DNA of 64,000 nucleotides from positions 2,822,357-2,886,356 of the forward strand of contig JAFMSR010000019.1 of NCBI GenBank assembly GCA_022818135.1. Direction: 5' to 3'. The stretch comes from Saxidomus purpurata (Eukaryota; Mollusca; Bivalvia; Venerida; Veneridae). The position numbers and the translations under genes are program-made. Shown one piece after another: positions 56,401 to 64,000 of this stretch (the first letter of the stretch is position 1; each line of letters starts with the position of its first letter). The notes beneath the pieces were generated by a model, which worked only from the letters and a program-made list of their open reading frames with translations, was not told where the DNA came from and searched no databases.

Positions 56401-57371
56401 CGACTGTTACCATGGTCACTCGACCACGGAAGCGGACTCTAACGGCATCTAGATTGCTTGTTGAAACGAACTTTTTTGCTCTCTCACAAAATGCCTATTT
56501 ACAGTAAGTAATTATGCACTGCGCATTTTCATGTCGCTGCACGTGCTGTTATCTGACATTTGCAAAGTTTCATGTAATGCCAAGATAATATCAAAGTAAC
56601 TTTTCTTTCATAATTAGTCAAGTCATTGCATGAAATTAAAGTATGCATAAATGAATATATTATTTATGCTAAACCACTGTTTTATTGAAAATCCTCCGCG
56701 TGAATACTGACAATGTACATGTCCGCTTTTTAATATAATACAACGTACTTTATTTCGATCTTTTTTGTTTTACTTTTTTCCTATCCCCGCTTATTATCTT
56801 GCAAGACAGTTTTAATTTTACCTAAAAAATTCAACAATTGATAATATTAAAATCAAAGACATAAAAGACATAAATAAATATATTAAAAAATTTATAATGT
56901 CGACATAGTGAAATTTCATCAAAAAAGTACATGTACATTTAATTGTTTCGTTTCTATTTACTTGTTTTTGGTCATAGTTTTTTATTTTGCTTTATTCGAT
57001 ATATCCCTGTTAAATAAAATTTGAAAAACCCACATAAATAGAGCCAAACAAAAAACAACAGAAAATAGCAAAAACAAAAATAAACACAACTCGGCTCAAA
57101 TGAAAAGCAAACAGGATTCACGTATGGACAAAATGAACATCTTAACTTATAAATTAATTCCATTCTAGACATAAAATGTGTTTTAAATGTAGAAATAATT
57201 TTGACAAATTTTGCAAGTTTTCAAAGTTAAAGCAGTCTGTTTTTACTTTAATTCAAAATAAAGAAAATGCAAAAAAAAAGGTTCAAACTGAACTTACCTG
57301 TAGATAAATGCGACAATCATTGCGAAACAGATGATGACCAAGTAAGGATTTATATCCACAGAATTTTCCAT
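44490..57371 (-). CDS. cytochrome P450, clan 3 (CYP3-like), 13 exons, 511 residues
   Basis: Exons (5' to 3'): 57371-57298, 53391-53295, 51382-51330, 51107-51011, 50424-50302, 49881-49790, 49212-49061, 48300-48185, 47899-47639, 46823-46732, 46428-46291, 45026-44864, 44567-44490. All introns are GT-AG and phases agree; the total is 1536 nt with TGA. P450s are haem monooxygenases. The hydrophobic residues 8-24 should anchor it in the ER membrane. Seen: PGPKP 40-44, WKNQR 129-133, ETYR 376-379, PERF 430-433 and FGQGPRMCPG with haem Cys456. The PGPKP start and the ending VPLKEAL...GVLIKFRHRD are CYP3-like. The I-helix reads EIFSTT (319-324) where AGxETT is expected, so the acidic residue and Gly are missing. 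Start: first ATG before the anchor. Subfamily and substrate are unknown. Confidence 0.93.
44716..44791. other. 26-bp hairpin in P450 intron 12
   Basis: The arms CGAGGGGTCAAAGCGAAACT... (44716-44741) and TAGGATAGTTTCGCGTTGAC... (44766-44791) pair over 26 bp with one mismatch around a 24-nt loop. It could be a very small palindromic element or a structured RNA. Nothing shows that it is processed. Confidence 0.75.
45600..45660 (-). pseudogene. decayed duplicate of P450 exon 11 (3' part)
   Basis: On the minus strand the sequence encodes SLFSEPEKFLPE, followed by a GTAAAATATTG donor. The true exon 11 (46291-46428) encodes SLFPEPEKFLPE followed by GTAAAGTATTG. The flanking intron is also duplicated (compare CAATATTTTACC at 45608 with CAATACTTTACC at 46280, and ATATGCAGCGAAATATGG with ATATGCAGTGAAATACGG). 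The upstream two thirds of the exon copy is unrecognisable and has in-frame stops. This is a relic of a local duplication of about 670 bp inside the gene. Confidence 0.8.
46660..46725. repeat. short ~22-bp tandem repeat beside exon 10
   Basis: Three to four variants of TTGAAGGGTAATATATCACC lie immediately downstream of the exon 10 donor, in intron 10. A similar phrase occurs near 18745. Confidence 0.6.
47133..47302. mobile_element. 170-bp palindromic element in P450 intron 9
   Basis: GAAATAATAAATGTGTCCTT (from 47133) pairs with AAGGAAACGTTTATTATTTC (to 47302). Together with TTGTATTTTATCG/CGATAAAATACAA and ATAAATCAC/GTGATTTA, the arms are about 77 bp around a loop of about 16 nt. The 113-residue plus-strand frame at 47099-47440 runs through it and is not a gene. 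Confidence 0.8.
47945..48125. mobile_element. dispersed CTGTGAATTG element in P450 intron 8
   Basis: The phrases CGCGAATTTCCCATTTCGCT and ACGAAAATAACACAATTCAC with terminal CAGTA recur, diverged, at 48640-48790 and, on the opposite strand, near 52545-52620 and 54120-54230. A further trace is at 3697-3890. It looks like a MITE family with ends like TACTGTRAATT. Confidence 0.5.
48640..48790. mobile_element. dispersed CTGTGAATTG element, second copy (P450 intron 7)
   Basis: CGCGAATTTTCCCCTTTCGC, TCACGAATACTGTAAGTCTT, TGCTCACCAATCACGA and a terminal ACTTTACAGTA match the neighbouring copy at 47945. Confidence 0.5.
49254..49437 (+). mobile_element. pogo-like MITE in P450 intron 6
   Basis: The left end CAGTAAATTTCGTATATAAC after TA is intact. 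The right end (TATACGGCGTTTATCG) is mutated. Internal GTTCCTTATATCCGGA matches the family. Confidence 0.7.
50099..50238. repeat. minisatellite of ~36-bp units in P450 intron 5
   Basis: Four to five units contain AATCTTTTCTCGCACGCATG followed by CGCTAATTTAA, with small changes. GCATGCGC in several units is part-palindromic. Confidence 0.85.
50598..50765 (-). mobile_element. tRNA-like SINE (Ser/Leu-type head) in P450 intron 4-5 region
   Basis: On the minus strand AGTCCGCTCTAGTGGTCAAG with TGGTTAGAG gives an A box, and a degenerate B box (GGATTCGGCGC) follows. The 3' part contains AAAGTTTGAGAGTG and TACTGATCC. The copies at 56262 and 63058 share this layout. The feature overlaps the intron between exons 4 and 5. 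Confidence 0.5.
50900..50930 (+). repeat. G tract (about 18 G, then GGGGC)
   Basis: A run of about 18 consecutive G is followed by CGGGGCGGCG, within P450 intron 4. It could form a G-quadruplex, and its length may be a sequencing or assembly weak point. A smaller G run lies at about 30567-30580. Confidence 0.9.
51411..51960. repeat. ~33-bp minisatellite in P450 intron 2, split by a MITE
   Basis: Units of the form GTAACCATTAACCTGTTAAG occur at 51413-51515 and again at 51870-51945. A MITE copy (51519-51855) lies between them. Confidence 0.8.
51519..51855 (+). mobile_element. MITE of the AGTCCCAGGATCAC family, full length
   Basis: The ends TAAGTCCCAGGACCAC and GAGATCCTGGGACTTT are inverted. 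The body has AAAAAAGATGTCTTACCGGC, TTTATTTGTACCAAACACAT and CATATTGCAAAAAATAAGAA. Better kept copies elsewhere are bordered by TTAA (38662, 58675), which suggests piggyBac-type mobilisation. It interrupts a minisatellite. Confidence 0.75.
55016..55602. other. 587-bp near-perfect long inverted repeat in P450 intron 1
   Basis: The left arm 55016-55304 and right arm 55317-55602 are inverted copies around a 12-nt loop (55305-55316). Matching parts from outside in: ATAAAAGCGCAGAAAACTCT, ACGGATTAATTAGAATACAA, AATTTTAATTTGTCGCTTCA, and at the tip CCAATCCCAACCCCCG with CGGGGGTTGGGATTGG. The arms differ by scattered substitutions and short indels. It encodes no protein I recognise; the 83-residue plus frame at 55263-55514 lies in it. 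It could be a foldback element or a hairpin-RNA source. Confidence 0.93.
56262..56450 (-). mobile_element. tRNA-like SINE in P450 intron 1
   Basis: On the minus strand AGAGTCCGCTTCCGTGGTCG begins a tRNA-like head, with B box ATGGGTTCGAACCCTGC. The 3' part has AGTTTCTTACGGAGGAAATT and CAGTACTGGTCCTACC, shared with the copies at 50598 and 63058. Confidence 0.6.
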
Positions 57372-57559
57372 TTTTACTATTTTACCAAATTTTCTAACGA
57401 AAATCTAACTCTTCTCTAAGGAGATTTGATATAGCTTATCAAACAAAGTTCAGTCACTTGACACTTCTCTTCACTAGCAGATTCTATCACTATGCAATAA
57501 TTTAATGTTCTGGCGATATTGAAAATTGTTGAATGAAGCTGGTAGTAGAGGCTGTCTGC

Positions 57560-57625
57560 GTCGCGTTTTTAAAGTACTTTTTCGGTGGGAAGAATTTCTA
57601 TTGGCCAATGTGGCTCTGACGTCAT
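57560..57625 (-). promoter_or_regulatory. likely P450 core promoter (CRE, CCAAT, TATA-like)
   Basis: Read on the minus strand towards the gene: a full CRE palindrome TGACGTCA (57617-57624), then ATTGGCCAAT (57600-57609, a CCAAT box in either direction), then TTTAAAAA (57566-57573) as a TATA-like box. Transcription would start near 57540, leaving a leader of about 170 nt before the ATG at 57371. The order and spacing fit a Pol II promoter. Binding is not shown. Confidence 0.5.
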
Positions 57626-57699
57626 TCGTTGATTCTTGATAATTTTGTAATAAGCCTGTTAGCACTATTTCCACATCGTCACATAGTCTTTTTGATTCC

Positions 57700-60080
57700 T
57701 ATAGTACATCGGAATTTGTTGTATGAACCTGTGAAAAAAAAAACACAGTTAACATTAGCACGATACTATATCTATATTATGTACTTTATTTCATGTGGGC
57801 GTTTGCCTTAGTAAAGAGTTCTGTGAGACCGTGAGCGCCTAACTGGAAGGCATTTGTAGACTAGCTGGTGATATGTCAAAAAGATACCAAAAGTGGTAGC
57901 ACCAATGCTACTTTTATGAAAATGTCTCTCGCCATATTTTCAACCGACGGAACTGTCTTCAGTCCGGCTTACGGTACCGCTTATAACAAATGACAAGCTG
58001 GGCTCAAGTCAAATCCACTGTTTAAAAATATGGCGAGAAGTATATCCCGTAGTTTATTAAAGATCGCAGTTAAATTATGAGTTTGGATTCTACTGAACCT
58101 GCCCCAAAACGCCTATAATTTGGGGAAAGGGTCTTGGACATGGATCTGCAATGCAATGACATTATAAAGAGCTGACACCAATGGTATCTTATGGCACTTT
58201 TGATCCTGCTGCTCTTCCATGCCCAACAGGAAGAACAAACACCGAGAACATTGTTTTTATCTTCTTAACCAGAGAGTGAACAACAGGAGAATAACAACAA
58301 CAACAATGGCGACAAAAGGAACGTTAGCGGAAACATGAAATGTTTTCTTTCAGAATTTTACAATTTTCTTTTTATACTGGGAGTCAAGTTTCATTTTTCA
58401 TTTGTAATATGAACGTTTTAAAAATAAGTCATATTAAAGTGACGAACCGGAAGTAAACAGCGATGTTTCCGCTGTCCACTGTGTTTAGTCTAATCAACAA
58501 AAAGAAATAGGTTGACATCTATATCTGACAGACGTAATTCTTGCTTACATACATAAAGAGGGAATATTGCATGTCTATTGTCTCTTTAATTAGCATCTTC
58601 CCGAGCCCATAGCTTGAAACCCAACAATTCTCAACTACGAAACAATGATAGTTCGTCACCGCTTCCTTCATCAGTTAAAGTCCCAGGATCACTTTGAATT
58701 TATCGATAGAGCAAAATAAATTTACAGATAGGATAATGATAGAACCATGTTCTATTCACTTTATAATGCTAAATGATTAAAAGAAAAGACAAAAAGGAGG
58801 AAAGGCAGAAAAAATAACTACTTAACACATGAAATCTTTGATATATCTTTCTCCAAAGTATCCGTTTTATTTCATATGTGTCGTAGTGTCAATTAAGTGT
58901 AGATGTTTTTTTTAAGTGTTCAAGTTGTATAATAATTAGATTAAGATAATATTTTCAAGACATTTAATGCTTTACAGATTGTGAAAACATAATTGTCTTT
59001 ACGCCGCCTTTTTATATTTCTATGTTAAATTTCATTATATTTCAAGTTATCTGTTCTTCGCTTTCCTGCGTTAATGGCCAGTCTGCATTTTATCTTATAT
59101 TTTATATATCTTTCTTACATACATAAACAGACCAACTTATTCCCGCATAAATTCGTCTGCTGTCTACATCCCTTCGTACGAAGATTGGATTTCAAAGATG
59201 ACCCTCTTCAGTAAAATATAGCGTGTTTCTTCTTAATTTTATGTAAAGTACAGGTGCACTTACAAATCACTCAAACAGACTATTTTATTTTCAAAATATT
59301 TTAAAGTCATCAACATATTTGTAAAGCCAAGATATTCAACTTTTCAAAACCGTTCGCACGGCGAATGTGTCTTTTATAGTGTTTTCATAGTTTACACAAA
59401 AGGTGAAAGTCTCCCTCTATGTTCTATATGAATTTCTAGCCGTGAGCGCGCTGCGGTGATGGTTCTAATTCTACCATATGCGTCTGCATTCAGTAAAAGC
59501 CGCATGTGACATTTGGAAATATAAAGTCTATACTTTCTGTTCCTGATAATAAAATTAAGTCGTGACTGATATGAATGACGTCATCAGTATGAAAGCTACG
59601 AGTATACAAATTAATGATACTATTTTTTTATTTTTTTTTTTATTATTTATACTTATTTATTTATTCTCGATTGCGAAACAAGTTCTTACAACTTAGATTA
59701 ATCGCTCTCGAGACTCATTCCAGATGCAATCAACCTATGGAATACTATTAATGGCATGTTAATTGAACAAAAATTGAGCTAATAATCAGCGTTAAAGAAC
59801 CTAATTAAAGAAATATTTATAACAAAGCTGCAGAATTATTACATTATCTCCCTTGTCAAATAAAGACAAAGGTAGACCAAATGCGCAGTGTGGCTCTATC
59901 AGAAGGAATCCTTTGAGTTTCTGAGACATATATTGACCCCCTGACCTACTTTCTTGCTGTTTAAAGCTACCTGAAATTTGATCTATAAATAGATATGAGT
60001 ATGCCATGAGTTTCTCATTTCTGTGTTAATTAAATTTCAAGGATTGTAGCAGTTTAGACGCTCATTATCATCGCTTCAAA
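57700..60080. other. no gene seen; one MITE fragment
   Basis: TTAAAGTCCCAGGATCACTT at 58675 starts an inverted fragment of the AGTCCCAGGATCAC MITE, running to about 58770. A pair of TATTTTC / AAAATATGGCGAGA phrases near 57930 and 58025 is weakly inverted. I see no supported exon. Confidence 0.4.
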
Positions 60081-60089
60081 TATTAAATA

Positions 60090-60470
60090 GAGGATAATTG
60101 TTGGTTTCGGTGTAAGACCGTTTTCACCAGTGGGCCCAAGTGATATTTTCACGAGGGCCAGCCAGGAGGAAAAAAACAACTTTGTGTTCAGAGGAAATTA
60201 ACGTGAATTCCCGAACCGCTTTTCTGTTTTTTTATGGTTAAAACTCTACTTTTTTGAGTTTTTTAAAAAATCGAAAATCGCGGAAACGTATGAAACTAGC
60301 GCAATGCGTCTTTAAACGACGTACGCCATGGTTTCCAGATATTCGCTCGTAACTTTTTGACGAAACCGGGTTAAGATTGCAAACGAAAAAAAAATGGAAC
60401 CCGTTTCAAAACGTGTACCTTTTATTCCTGAGAAAACCAACCAAAATAAAGTATAATTTCCACCGTATTT
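60090..60470. mobile_element. second copy of the 35970 dispersed element, rich in small deletions
   Basis: AGAGGATAATTGTTGGTTTC and TTATGGTTAAAACTCTACTT match 35965 onward. The rest differs mainly by losses of one to four bases, for example GACGAAACCGGGTT against GACGTAAATCCGGGTT. Confidence 0.7.
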
Positions 60471-60840
60471 GACCAAGAAAAATAACGAATAAAGCGGAGT
60501 AATCCAAATTAGAGGAGAGTTTTAAAGGGAGATAACTGGCAAAAGTATTCGGTGAAACAGTTACCTCCCATTTAAGTCCAGGGAGACACAACCATTACAA
60601 ATTGACTGATCTTCCCTCGCCGGGTTATGTCTGTCGGAGATTGAACTGGAGCAAGACCGTTGCGTGTATTTGTTTTTTAGGTATAAATTATGTGGACATA
60701 AAATATACAGGTTTCGGTCAGTGCAATCTTTAAACTTTCGCCTACTGCTGAAATGCATTTCATTTTGAAAACTCACACTAGTCCTAAATAAAACTAGCTG
60801 AATAATGTACCACCCTAATATGTTAGTATTTCTTGTTTAT

Positions 60841-60843
60841 GCG

Positions 60844-60906
<63 letters not shown>
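60841..60906. repeat. compound (GC)n(GA)n microsatellite
   Basis: About nine GC units are followed by about 23 GA units. It directly abuts a tRNA-like SINE. Confidence 0.97.
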
Positions 60907-60907
<1 letters not shown>

Positions 60908-60911
<4 letters not shown>

Positions 60912-60992
60912 ACTACTTGACACTGACAGGTATCGAATCCGGGACCCTCCGATCTTGAGGGAACGCGCTACCACTGCACCATGACGGGTCTA
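60908..60992 (-). mobile_element. tRNA-like SINE head
   Basis: On the minus strand GACCCGTCATGGTGCAGTGG with TAGCGCG resembles a tRNA A box, and GTCCCGGATTCGATACC a B box. The GA tract at its 3' side may be its old tail. The cloverleaf is imperfect. Confidence 0.55.
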
Positions 60993-61433
60993 GTACTTCT
61001 ACAACCAAAATATTTCAATTGTAACCTATATCCAGAATTGTTGCCCCATTTCATTCGTGATTTATCATTCTACGAGTATTTCAAAGAAAATAGTAAATGT
61101 TAGTTTGTATCGGTTAATTTTAGCCAATCAGCAGTCAAACACTTGATGTACGTCAACAAATTATACAAAATAGTTTGGTTCCGAGCCTCACGAATTAAGA
61201 GTACTGGTACCTAATTCAGAGGTAAAGATATATCTTAATAATATTTTATTGTGCTCTTTGTGTATACCGAAATTACAGTGAAATGCTTATATAAGACAAA
61301 AATGGGTTGAGCAAAAAGTTCTTGCAACATTATCGAGGGTTCTTCCCTAAAGATACCGTATATCAATGTCATTATTCACTCCCATGGATCACAGCCCTTC
61401 TCACAAAGAGGTATATAAAGTTCGTGCACTTTT

Positions 61434-61522
61434 AATAGTAGCATAATAGGTCGCACCGTACATACCTTGAATAAGGATGGTGGACCATAAGCACATCTAA
61501 CAAACAAACAATAGTAGCATAA
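61434..61522 (+). mobile_element. very short 5'-truncated SINE with 13-bp target duplication
   Basis: AATAGTAGCATAA occurs at 61434-61446 and 61510-61522. The 63 bp between (TAGGTCGCACCGTACATACC ... ATAAGGATGGTGGACC ... ACAAACAAAC) are the tail of the SINE at 36810. Confidence 0.85.
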
Positions 61523-61687
61523 AGTACGTGGTCAATATGTATTATCACCATCAAAGTACAAACAGCAAAACAACTCGCGATCACATTTGAAATGCTAATC
61601 CCACAGTGCACCCTATTGGGGGACTTTCATGTGAAACCAAACGCTTGATATGTACTTCCTGCTTTCTGACCAAGTCGCGTACAATTC

Positions 61688-61725
61688 CGCCAAGGACGGG
61701 ACTCGAACCCGCGACCTACTAACAA
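61688..61725 (-). repeat. tRNA-like B-box fragment
   Basis: On the minus strand GTCGCGGGTTCGAGTCCCGT is a clean B box followed by CCTTGGCGGAATT. No convincing A box precedes it, so it is a SINE or tRNA pseudogene fragment. Confidence 0.4.
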
Positions 61726-61739
61726 GCGTACAAGTAAAT

Positions 61740-62470
61740 ATTTTGAATGAAGTGTTTGAAATCTGTACCGGAAGTGGGCACTGTAGATTGAGCGACGACC
61801 GGAAGTGACTTTACCGGCTAAATGTGTCTATTTCCATGTTTTTTATTATCTTGACTTTTAAACAAATATATCAACGACGGAAGCACAATGCTAAAAATGT
61901 CATATAGAGACAGTTTCCTCATTATCTAGCGCGTAATCACCCTGACATATACGTGTCAAAACTTGAAGAAGTATGTAAAATATGCTAAATGCAAAAAACT
62001 AAAGTTTACATGTATGATAACTTTGTATATTAAGCACATGTGTACTTCTAAATTAATTATAGACAAGAAAAACTAAACAGAACTCCGTGATGGTATTTCC
62101 GACTGGGAACCCTGCGATGCCATTTACTTAAAACGGTATTTCTTCAAGTTGGGGTTTACGTCAAAACTCCGCGAAGTTTTTAATCTACTAGTTACTGCCT
62201 CCCATGGTTCCCTCTCTGGAACCGCTGCGATCCACCTCCCTGGTGTGGGAAGTGACACGGATGTACTTTCCATATATAGCCGTAAATTTCTTTTTACAGT
62301 CTAGTGGCCATTTTGGTACGGGTGTTAAAACTAAAATAACTTTGGTGAGAATGTTCACAAATTGATGTTAACATGTCCAACTGTTGAATAATTCAGAAAC
62401 GAGCGTGCCACAAAAATATTTTTACAGAGTAGGGCCCTGTGCCCTTATTCTAATAGTATAATTACTATAT
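61740..62470. other. no gene seen
   Basis: Near 62200-62260, GGTTCCCTCTCTGGAACCGC is a small hairpin within what looks like an old dispersed repeat. No supported exon. Confidence 0.35.
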
Positions 62471-62473
62471 TAA

Positions 62474-62600
62474 TTTCGCAATACTATGTTCGCAATAATA
62501 CCGGTTTCGCAATACATGTACTATGTTTGCAATAGCATGGTTGAAATACTAGTTTTGCAATATACGTTTTGCAGAACTGAAGTTTCGCAATGCTATTTTA
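62474..62600. repeat. degenerate ~20-bp repeat (TTTCGCAATACTATG)
   Basis: Six to seven variants of TTTCGCAATACTATG, such as TTTGCAATAGCATGG, lie within 125 bp. The array is old. Confidence 0.6.
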
Positions 62601-63057
62601 ATTATTGCCCTAGAACAAACAAAACTGATTTCATATAACATTTAGGTGTACACATACATTTTCGAAGTATATATTTCTTATTTTTATACACTGATATTGG
62701 TCAGTAATACAACAGCAATAAATGCGGTACTAATTACCCGTTATTGCATCCCTGTACGACAATATTTGTGCTATTTTAAGCCAAATCTTTGTAAGAAAAA
62801 TCATGTTTGTTCCATTATATTCTTCGTAACAATATACTTGATTTAGATCAACAAAAGTTTTTGTTTTGTTTTTTTTTTCAATATTTACGAAAAAAAAACT
62901 CCTCTATCTATTACCAAAAAAAACATAATACAAGTTATATAGTCTACGACTGAAAACTTACGAAATCAAAGTCAATTGCTTTGTTTTTCTTCAGGTTCAG
63001 AGCCCGTATATATAAACAAAGTTTGAATAATACAAAAGGCGGACCAGTTTATCTTTC

Positions 63058-63175
63058 CAACTTTGCTTGGAAGGACCAGCACTAGAATTCCATTCTGCGC
63101 AAGGTTCGAACCTATGGCCCTTAATCAGTGAGAGATCCATCTACCTTAACCATTCGACCGAGGATTCGGTTCAAA
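63058..63175 (-). mobile_element. tRNA-like SINE
   Basis: On the minus strand TCGGTCGAATGGTTAAGGTA is an A-box region of Ser/Leu type and ATAGGTTCGAACCTTGC a B box. CTAGTGCTGGTCCTTCCAAG follows. It is the same family as 50598 and 56262, in the same orientation. Confidence 0.6.
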
Positions 63176-63686
63176 CAATTCTTTGACTCAGTACAATTAA
63201 TTGAATCCGCGCGGTACTTAACGTGCGTGTTAAATAAAGGTTTAGAATTAACATAAAGGTTTATTTTCTGTCTAAAATATTTAGTTTACAAGCAAACGTA
63301 ATAAATACCCGTTGAATCCTTCGCATTGCCTATTTTTTCCAAAGCAAACTCTCAGTCAGAAAAAAAAAGAACTAACTCATGAAAAAAACTATAAGTTAAT
63401 TGAGACACGTGAATATATACAGGTGTGGTACAAAAGTTCCAACCGTGCGCGATTTTATGATTGATTTTTGGCTTGGGAAATCCCAAGCAAGATTGATATT
63501 TTAAACCCTGCGTTAGCCGTTAGTCGAATCACCTGAAAAAAATTTATTTTCGTTTAATGCCAAAAAAAAAATCTTTATCTTAAATACTGTAAATTTACGT
63601 AAGTATTAGCATTGATTTAAGAGTTTGTCGTTTGATTTTCAAATTTCCGGTTATTTCCAACTGTTTACGCTTACATATATATTTAC

Positions 63687-63744
63687 CTAAAAATAAATTC
63701 TCTAAAATATCGTCGAGGGAATTAAGTGCAGATTCACCCGCCAT
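63687..63744 (-). CDS. possible first coding exon of an unidentified minus-strand gene
   Basis: On the minus strand ATG at 63742-63744 opens MAGESALNSLDDILENLFL, followed after one extra base by the donor GTAAATAT. An in-frame TAA directly precedes the ATG, so this would be a true start. The acidic, amphipathic composition looks coding. I found no second exon between here and the P450 promoter, so the call stays weak. Confidence 0.3.
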
Positions 63745-64000
63745 TTATCGAGGACGCTGCCTGTCGGGGCCCCAGTGAACGGTATTACTGATTACAACTA
63801 TAAGGTAACCCAGAATATATGGTTTTCTCTTTTCACATTCGTACGTACTGTATTTTATTTCATTGCTGGTATTGCTTTTGTTTATTTCTGTTTCAAGGTC
63901 TTGTCTTGGTACACAATAATTTTCGATCCACACATCAGATCATATCGCTTAAGTTGTACAAGCGCAGATCGAATTATTTGTACTGGCTAAACTTTTTAAA

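Overview
The window is eukaryotic and AT-rich, with GT-AG introns, dense interspersed repeats and very little coding sequence. Several dispersed repeat families, such as the ones beginning AGCTCACCTG and the ones built on GGTCACTAGGTCAAAGGTCA, are of the kind I associate with bivalve mollusc genomes. I therefore read this as a bivalve contig; the exact taxon cannot be told from sequence alone.

The main gene is a complete cytochrome P450 on the minus strand (57371 down to 44490). I assembled it by eye from 13 small exons with GT-AG junctions and consistent phase. The joined reading frame is 511 codons plus stop and carries the membrane anchor, Pro-Gly hinge, C-helix WxxxR, K-helix ETYR, PERF and the haem loop FGQGPRMCPG. 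It resembles clan 3 (CYP3-like) enzymes, but its I-helix lacks the usual AGx(D/E)T motif. A CRE/CCAAT/TATA-like cluster lies upstream. A decayed second copy of part of exon 11 lies in intron 11, and the introns hold hairpins, SINEs and MITEs.

At the left edge, 1 to about 2105 is a decayed BEL/Pao LTR retrotransposon on the minus strand (LTR, primer site, gag, zinc knuckles, peptidase). Two plus-strand exons at 3513-3648 and 4721-4797 end an unidentified gene whose start lies outside the window. From 5 to 20 kb the sequence is mostly repeats: GGTCA-type dispersed repeats, MITEs, minisatellites, a long-TIR element with a SINE nested beside it (12.8-13.7 kb), and a frameshifted transposase-like gene (14.3-15.7 kb).

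From 20 to 39 kb a pair of sequence blocks occurs three times in the same order. A 40-copy, 40-bp satellite, a 27-bp minisatellite and a dead LINE 3' end lie in or between the copies. From 35 to 44 kb there are MITEs, a tRNA-Thr-headed SINE and minisatellites. Right of the P450 (57.6-64 kb) I see only repeats, microsatellites and tRNA-like SINEs, plus a possible first coding exon of another minus-strand gene at 63687-63744.

Exon joins, repeat boundaries and family names were worked out by eye. Family assignments are from recognition, not from a search.
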